Positions 22,395 through 27,296 of a stretch of 27,296 nucleotides of DNA are shown in pieces. The notes under the pieces were generated by a model that was given only the letters and a program-made list of their open reading frames with translations, searched no databases and was not told the origin of the DNA. Made by a program: the position numbers and the translations under genes. The stretch's first letter is position 1. The number at the start of each line of letters is the position of its first letter. The stretch lies in contig DCEW01000050.1 in the NCBI GenBank assembly GCA_002314265.1, positions 1 through 27,296 on the forward strand. The letters run 5' to 3'. The stretch is from Flavobacteriales bacterium UBA1820 (GTDB lineage: Bacteria; Bacteroidota; Bacteroidia; Flavobacteriales; UBA1820).

Positions 22395-23423
22395 ATGACA
22401 ACACTTGAGCAGCCCGTTATCCTGGGCATCGAATCCTCCTGCGACGACACCTCTGCGGCCGTGGTGCGCGGTACGCAGTTGCTTTCCACCGTCATCGCCT
22501 CGCAGAAAGTCCACGAACTCTGGGGGGGCGTAGTCCCCGAACTGGCTTCGCGTGCCCACCAGCAGAATATCGTCCCGGTGGTCGATGCTGCCATCAGACA
22601 AGCAAATATACGCAAAGAGGACATAACCGCAATCGCTTTTACCCGCGGACCGGGCCTGATGGGTTCGCTTTTGGTGGGCACCTCGTTTGCCAAGAGCCTT
22701 TCGGTCGCGCTGGGAGTCCCCTTGATCGAGGTCAACCATATGCAGGGGCACATCCTGGCCAATTTCGTGGACGACGGCAGCGGCCGCCCCGTGCCGCATT
22801 TCCCGTTTCTGTGCCTGACCGTCAGCGGCGGACACACCCAGATCGTGCGGGTGGACGACTACCTGGAACAGACTGTCCTGGGTTCGACCATCGACGATGC
22901 GGCGGGTGAGGCTTTCGACAAGATCGGCAAGATGCTTTCCCTGCCTTATCCGGCCGGGCCGCACATCGACCGCTTGGCGCGGGAGGGCGATCCGAAAGCC
23001 TTCTCCTTTTCCCGCCCCGAACCGGGCGGGCTGGATTTCAGTTTCTCGGGGCTCAAGACCTCGGTGTTGTACTTTTTGCAGAAAAAGGAAAAGGAAGACC
23101 CCGATTTCGTCCGGGAACACCTGGCCGACCTTTGTGCTTCGGTACAAGGGACGATCGTGGACATATTGGTCTCCAAACTCCTGCGGGCCGTCCGGCAGAC
23201 CGGCATCCGCGAGGCAGCCATCGCCGGAGGCGTTTCGGCCAACTCGGGCTTGCGCGAGGCTTTGCAGCAGGCCGCTTCCCGTCAGGGGATCGTCCTGCAC
23301 CTTCCGGCCCTCAAGTTTACTACGGACAATGCCGCGATGATCGCCGTAACGGGGTATTTCAAGTACCTCCGAGGGCAGTTCACCGACGAGTCCGCCGTGG
23401 CGCAGGCGCGGTATTCGCTTTAG
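22395..23423 (+). CDS. tsaD: tRNA N6-adenosine threonylcarbamoyltransferase
   Basis: This 342-residue ASKHA-fold protein (Kae1/Qri7/YgjD) transfers threonylcarbamoyl from TC-AMP to A37 of ANN-decoding tRNAs, working with TsaB and TsaE, which are not in the window. Signatures are GIESSCDDTSAA (11-22), the metal-binding NHMQGH with His115 and His119, and the C-terminal TTDNAAMIA with Asp311. The alternative ATG at 22302 is upstream of the strong promoter box, so the start is at 22395. It leads a plus-strand run with rsmE, the radical SAM gene and mutS, with gaps of 24-27 bp. The identification is firm. Confidence 0.97.
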   Translation: MTTLEQPVILGIESSCDDTSAAVVRGTQLLSTVIASQKVHELWGGVVPELASRAHQQNIVPVVDAAIRQANIRKEDITAIAFTRGPGLMGSLLVGTSFAKSLSVALGVPLIEVNHMQGHILANFVDDGSGRPVPHFPFLCLTVSGGHTQIVRVDDYLEQTVLGSTIDDAAGEAFDKIGKMLSLPYPAGPHIDRLAREGDPKAFSFSRPEPGGLDFSFSGLKTSVLYFLQKKEKEDPDFVREHLADLCASVQGTIVDILVSKLLRAVRQTGIREAAIAGGVSANSGLREALQQAASRQGIVLHLPALKFTTDNAAMIAVTGYFKYLRGQFTDESAVAQARYSL

Positions 23424-23447
23424 ACGAAGAAAACACCATTTCCGGAT

Positions 23448-24167
23448 ATGCAACTCTTTTACGCTCCTTCCCTGCTCCCCTCCGAGGAATTTTTCACCCT
23501 GGACAAGGACGAAAGCCACCATGTGGTCAAAGTCCTGCGGATGGTCGAAGGCGAAACCCTCCTGGCGACCAACGGACGGGGAGTGATGGTGCGCGGACGG
23601 ATCGCCCTGGCAAGCCCCTCGGGGGTCTCGGTACGCGTGGAGCAAACCCTGGAGGACGACCAGCGGCGTCCCTACCGCCTTCACATCGCCGTAGCGCCCA
23701 CCAAATCCAACGACCGGATGGAGTGGCTGCTCGAGAAAGCTACCGAGATCGGCGTGGACCGCATCACTCCGCTTATCTGTGCCCGCAGCGAACGGAGGGT
23801 GTACAACCGCGACCGGGGGGAAAAGATCATCGTCTCGGCCGGCAAGCAGTCCCTCAAGGCGACCTTCCCGCAGCTCGACCCTCCGACCGATTTCCGGACG
23901 TTTCTCCGCCAGACGGCGTCGTCTTCCGCCTGCCGTCTGATGGCTCACTGCATGGAGGGGGAACGCCAGCAGGCGGCTTCGTTGTTGGCGCGTTCGCAGG
24001 ACAGCATCGTCCTGATAGGCCCCGAGGGCGACTTCACTCCCGAGGAACTCGACGAGGCGCTCAAGGCGGGGTATGTGCCGGTTTCGTTGGGACAGGCGCG
24101 GCTGCGCACCGAGACGGCGGCCCTGTATGCCGTGGCAGCGGCTTCGGTGGGGCATGCCTTGTTCTAA
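23448..24167 (+). CDS. rsmE: 16S rRNA (uracil(1498)-N3)-methyltransferase
   Basis: This 239-residue SPOUT-class methyltransferase modifies U1498 of 16S rRNA. A PUA-like N-terminal domain (about residues 1-70, with SHHVVKVLRM) precedes the knotted catalytic domain. SAM-binding motifs are LIGPEGDFTPEE (189-200) and SLGQARLRTETA (213-224), and the KxNDRMEWLLEKATEIGV-type segment lies near residue 90. Length is typical. It starts 24 bp after tsaD and probably shares its transcript. All the conserved RsmE motifs are intact. Confidence 0.95.
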   Translation: MQLFYAPSLLPSEEFFTLDKDESHHVVKVLRMVEGETLLATNGRGVMVRGRIALASPSGVSVRVEQTLEDDQRRPYRLHIAVAPTKSNDRMEWLLEKATEIGVDRITPLICARSERRVYNRDRGEKIIVSAGKQSLKATFPQLDPPTDFRTFLRQTASSSACRLMAHCMEGERQQAASLLARSQDSIVLIGPEGDFTPEELDEALKAGYVPVSLGQARLRTETAALYAVAAASVGHALF

Positions 24168-24192
24168 CCGTTTGTAAAACCGCCAAGAGAAG

Positions 24193-25143
24193 ATGATTCC
24201 CGAGAGCTTTCCCTGGGGCGATGCCCTTCCGTACAACAGCGCGGCCGAAAGGCTCAAGGAGCGTTTCGGCGGGCGCGTGCAGAAAGTGTCGCTCTCCGGG
24301 GGATTTACTTGCCCCAACCGCGATGGGCGGGTGGGCACCGGAGGCTGCACTTTCTGCAACAACGAAGCCTTCGTCCCCTTTTATACCCACCACACGGACA
24401 TCGACGTGCAGATCGAGGAAGGGATCGGGTTCTTGCGCAAACGCTATCCCCGCAGCGCGCAATTCGTCGCCTACTTCCAGGCCTACACCAATACTTACGG
24501 CGATCCCGACCACCTCAGGGACCTCTATGTCCGGGTGTTGTCCCATCCCGCCATCTCCGGCCTGGTGATCGGCACCCGCCCCGACTGCATGGACGAGGCC
24601 ATGCTCGATTTTTTCGCCACCTTGTCCCGCACGCATTTCGTCAGCATCGAGTACGGCGTGGAAAGCGTCTATGACGATGTCCTGGCACAGGTAAACCGGG
24701 GGCACGACTACGCCGCGGTCTGGGACGCGATCCAGCGTACGGCCCGGCGGGGGCTTCACACCGCCGCGCATTTTCTCTTCGGGCTTACCGGACGGCAACG
24801 GGAACTGGATTCCGTATGGCAGATCAACGAACTTCCCCTCTCGGCCGTAAAGTTCCACCAGCTCCAGCTTATGCGCGACACGCCGCTGGCAAAGCGCTGG
24901 TTGCAGGGCGATCGGGCAGGGATCCATCTTTTCGAGCGTCGGGAGGAATACGAAGATTTCATCATCGAAGTGCTCGAACACCTTCGTCCCGACCTGCCGG
25001 TGGAGCGTTTCATCTCCGAGACCCCGCCCCGGTATCGCCTTGCTCCCGATTGGGGGCTGGAGTGGCGCGTGCCCGAGATCCAACGCGAGATCATCGCCAA
25101 AATGCGCTCCGGCGGGCATTGGCAGGGACGGAAATTTTCTTAA
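24193..25143 (+). CDS. TIGR01212 family radical SAM protein (YhcC-like)
   Basis: This 316-residue protein belongs to the YhcC/TIGR01212 group of radical SAM enzymes, whose reaction is still uncharacterised. The 4Fe-4S cluster cysteines are Cys40, Cys52 and Cys55, in FTCPNRDG followed by GGCTFCNN, giving a CX11CX2C spacing unlike the classical CX3CX2C. Downstream are FQAYTNTYG, the IGTRPDC strand and a SIEYGVES motif typical of the family core. The C-terminal extension contains HQLQLMRDTPLA. It sits 25 bp after rsmE and 27 bp before mutS, all same strand. Association with RNA modification is suggested only by its neighbours. Confidence 0.92.
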   Translation: MIPESFPWGDALPYNSAAERLKERFGGRVQKVSLSGGFTCPNRDGRVGTGGCTFCNNEAFVPFYTHHTDIDVQIEEGIGFLRKRYPRSAQFVAYFQAYTNTYGDPDHLRDLYVRVLSHPAISGLVIGTRPDCMDEAMLDFFATLSRTHFVSIEYGVESVYDDVLAQVNRGHDYAAVWDAIQRTARRGLHTAAHFLFGLTGRQRELDSVWQINELPLSAVKFHQLQLMRDTPLAKRWLQGDRAGIHLFERREEYEDFIIEVLEHLRPDLPVERFISETPPRYRLAPDWGLEWRVPEIQREIIAKMRSGGHWQGRKFS

Positions 25144-25170
25144 CTTCGTGGAGGAAAAGAGCAGACCACG

Positions 25171-27296
25171 ATGGCAAAACAAACGACCGAAACCCCCTTG
25201 ATGGCGCAGTACAACGCCATAAAAGCCAAGCACCCCGATGCGGTGTTGTTGTTCCGGGTGGGCGACTTTTACGAAACCTACGGGCAGGATGCGGTGGAGT
25301 GTTCCCGCATCCTAGGCATTGTACTCACCAAGCGCAGCGCCGGGCTGCCCACCGAAACGGCGATGGCCGGTTTCCCGTACCACGCCATCGACACCTATCT
25401 GCCCAAATTGGTGCTGGCCGGTCGGCGGGTAGCGGTGTGCGACCAACTGGAAGACCCGAAACTGGCCAAAAAGATCGTCAAACGCGGCGTAACGGAGCTC
25501 GTCACCCCCGGGGTGGCGATGAACGATCAGGTGCTCGCCTCGGGACGGAACAACTTCCTGGCGGCGGTGCATTTTGGGCAAAAGGGGGTCGGCGTAGCTT
25601 TCCTGGACGTTTCCACCGGGGAGTTCCTCGTTTCGGAAGGTCCGCAGGGTCAGGCCGTCAAACTGCTCGAAACGTTTTCTCCCAGCGAAGTGCTGCACGA
25701 GCGGCGGATGAAGGTCCGCTTCCGCGAGGTCTTCGGCACCTCCTACCGTACCTACATGCTGGACGACTGGGCTTTTTCCGAGAGTTTCGGCCGGGAGACC
25801 CTTCAAAATCATTTCAAGACCCGCTCCCTCAAGGGCTTCGGCATCGACCGGATGTCCGACGGTATCGCCGCCGCCGGGGCGGTGATGGAGTACCTGCGCC
25901 AGACCGAGCACAACCGCATCGACCATATCTCCCGCATAGCCCGTATCCAGAGCGACACGTACGTGTGGCTCGACCGTTTTACAGCGCGCAACCTGGAGAT
26001 CCTTTCCTCGCCCAGTGAAAACGCCACCACCTTGCTCGATGTGCTGGATCGCACCATCAGCCCGATGGGAGCGCGGATGCTGCGCCGCTGGCTCATGCTC
26101 CCGCTCAAGGACGTCGAGGCGATCCGCGGCCGGCAGGGAGCGGTGAAATACTTCCTCTCGCAGGAGGAAAAGGCGGACGAACTGCGCCGCTACATCGCTT
26201 CAGTGGCCGACATGGAGCGCCTGGCGGGGAAGGTGGCCACGGGGCGCATCAACCCGAAGGAGCTCTCTGCCTTGTGCGCTTCGCTCGAAGTCGGCACCCC
26301 GATGAAAAACATCCTCGGACAGGCGGGCGACAGCCCTTTGTTGGTACAGATGGCCCAGGCGGTGGACGGCTGCGGCGAACTCTGCGCCGCGATCCGCCGC
26401 ACTTTGGCCGCGGATGCTCCTGCTCAGTTGTCCAAGGGCGGGGTGATCGCCCAGGGGGCCGATGCCGAGTTGGACGAACTGCGCACGATGCTGCATTCCA
26501 ACAAGGCGATCCTCTCGGGCATCATCGAGCAGGAGGCCGAACGCACCGGCATCTCCTCGCTCAAGATCGGGTTCAACAACGTGTTCGGCTATTACATCGA
26601 GGTGCGCAATACGCACAAGGACAAGGTGCCTTCCGACTGGATCCGCAAGCAGACCACCGTCTCGGCCGAACGCTACATCACGCCCGAACTCAAGGAATTC
26701 GAAGCCAAGATCTTCGGTGCCGAGGACCGCATCGCCCAGATCGAATCCCGCCTTTACACCGCCTTGGTGGAGCAGTGCGGGAAGTACATCGCCGCCATTC
26801 AGGAAAATTCCCGTGTGGTAGCCGAGACCGATTGCCTGCTTTCGATGGCCTCGGTCGCCCAGCAATACGAGTACTGTTGTCCCCAGGTGGACCAGACCAC
26901 CGACATCGAGATCATCGACGGTCGCCATCCGGTCATCGAACGGCGCCTGCCGCCCGAAGAGCCGTACATTCCCAACAGCGTCACCCTCAACCGGGAAACG
27001 CAGCAGATCATGATGATCACCGGACCGAACATGTCCGGTAAGTCCGCCCTGCTGCGTCAGACGGCCCTGATTTGCCTGATGGCGCAAACGGGCAGCTATG
27101 TGCCGGCGCGCAGCGCCCGTCTCGGGGTGGTGGACCGGATCTTCACCCGGGTGGGGGCGTCGGACAACCTGTCCTCGGGCGAATCGACCTTCATGGTCGA
27201 GATGAACGAGACGGCCAACATCCTGAACAATATCTCGGAGCGCAGCCTGATCATTCTGGACGAGATAGGCCGCGGCACGAGTACCTACGACGGCAT
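25171..27296 (+). CDS. mutS: DNA mismatch repair protein MutS, truncated by the window edge
   Basis: The frame from the ATG at 25171 stays open to the end of the window, giving 708 codons of a protein normally about 850-880 residues. It is MutS, the mismatch-recognition ATPase. The mismatch-wedging Phe-X-Glu motif is in GDFYE (Phe33, Glu35). The core and clamp regions follow, including GFNNVFGYYIEVRNTHKDKVP. The ATPase has Walker A GPNMSGKS at 618-625 and Walker B LDEIGRGTSTYDG starting near 696. A GGAGG-like sequence at 25150-25154 is too far from the ATG to act as a normal ribosome site. The C-terminal dimerisation and helix-turn-helix end lies beyond the window. It probably belongs to the tsaD transcript. 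Confidence 0.97.
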   Translation, partial: MAKQTTETPLMAQYNAIKAKHPDAVLLFRVGDFYETYGQDAVECSRILGIVLTKRSAGLPTETAMAGFPYHAIDTYLPKLVLAGRRVAVCDQLEDPKLAKKIVKRGVTELVTPGVAMNDQVLASGRNNFLAAVHFGQKGVGVAFLDVSTGEFLVSEGPQGQAVKLLETFSPSEVLHERRMKVRFREVFGTSYRTYMLDDWAFSESFGRETLQNHFKTRSLKGFGIDRMSDGIAAAGAVMEYLRQTEHNRIDHISRIARIQSDTYVWLDRFTARNLEILSSPSENATTLLDVLDRTISPMGARMLRRWLMLPLKDVEAIRGRQGAVKYFLSQEEKADELRRYIASVADMERLAGKVATGRINPKELSALCASLEVGTPMKNILGQAGDSPLLVQMAQAVDGCGELCAAIRRTLAADAPAQLSKGGVIAQGADAELDELRTMLHSNKAILSGIIEQEAERTGISSLKIGFNNVFGYYIEVRNTHKDKVPSDWIRKQTTVSAERYITPELKEFEAKIFGAEDRIAQIESRLYTALVEQCGKYIAAIQENSRVVAETDCLLSMASVAQQYEYCCPQVDQTTDIEIIDGRHPVIERRLPPEEPYIPNSVTLNRETQQIMMITGPNMSGKSALLRQTALICLMAQTGSYVPARSARLGVVDRIFTRVGASDNLSSGESTFMVEMNETANILNNISERSLIILDEIGRGTSTYDG

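Overview
The window looks like a chromosomal segment of a high-GC member of the Bacteroidota, order Bacteroidales. An Alistipes-like Rikenellaceae is my best guess, but that is inference. Three things support the phylum: repeated promoters of the Bacteroidota type (TTTG or TTG, 19-21 bp, TAnnTTTG) upstream of many genes; a fused FeoA-FeoB with a small Cys-rich companion; and the DUF4491, TamB and Ptb-Buk repertoire. Coding density is high. There is no rRNA, tRNA, CRISPR array or insertion sequence, and no gene-free stretch exceeds 300 bp.

Layout, left to right. (1) 94-1113 galE on the minus strand, divergent from 1377-1850, an O6-alkylguanine-DNA alkyltransferase. (2) 2002-3435, a solitary SPP1-type phage portal protein with its own near-perfect host promoter and no other phage genes. 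(3) 3530-4876 trigger factor (tig), closed by a strong terminator. (4) 5147-9257, a plus-strand run of clpP, clpX, phosphate butyryltransferase and butyrate kinase; the kinase starts at TTG. (5) 9408-10735 minus strand, a RIC/YtfE-like di-iron hemerythrin protein translationally coupled to a LuxR/NarL-type regulator with a degenerate receiver. (6) 10952-13423 plus strand, an MFSD1-like MFS transporter, an XTP/dITP diphosphatase and a YbgC-type thioesterase. (7) 13472-16223 minus strand, feoAB fusion plus a Cys/His-rich FeoB-associated peptide, divergent from a DUF4491 membrane protein (16390-16734). (8) 16976-22284 minus strand, a giant TamB-like protein overlapping a tRNA1(Val) m6A methyltransferase. 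(9) 22395 to the right edge, plus strand, tsaD, rsmE, a TIGR01212 radical SAM protein and a truncated mutS, with 24-27 bp gaps.

Most genes are housekeeping: protein folding and proteolysis (tig, clpPX), genome maintenance (ogt-like, rdgB, mutS), tRNA and rRNA modification (trmN6, tsaD, rsmE), envelope biogenesis (tamB) and ferrous iron uptake (feo). The most distinctive signals are the lone portal gene, and the hemerythrin/LuxR pair. The divergent control region of that pair carries two copies of the 13-bp palindrome GAAAAC-N-GTTTTC within 190 bp. A spaced variant, GAAAAC-N3-GTTTTC, recurs in the tamB/tsaD divergent region.
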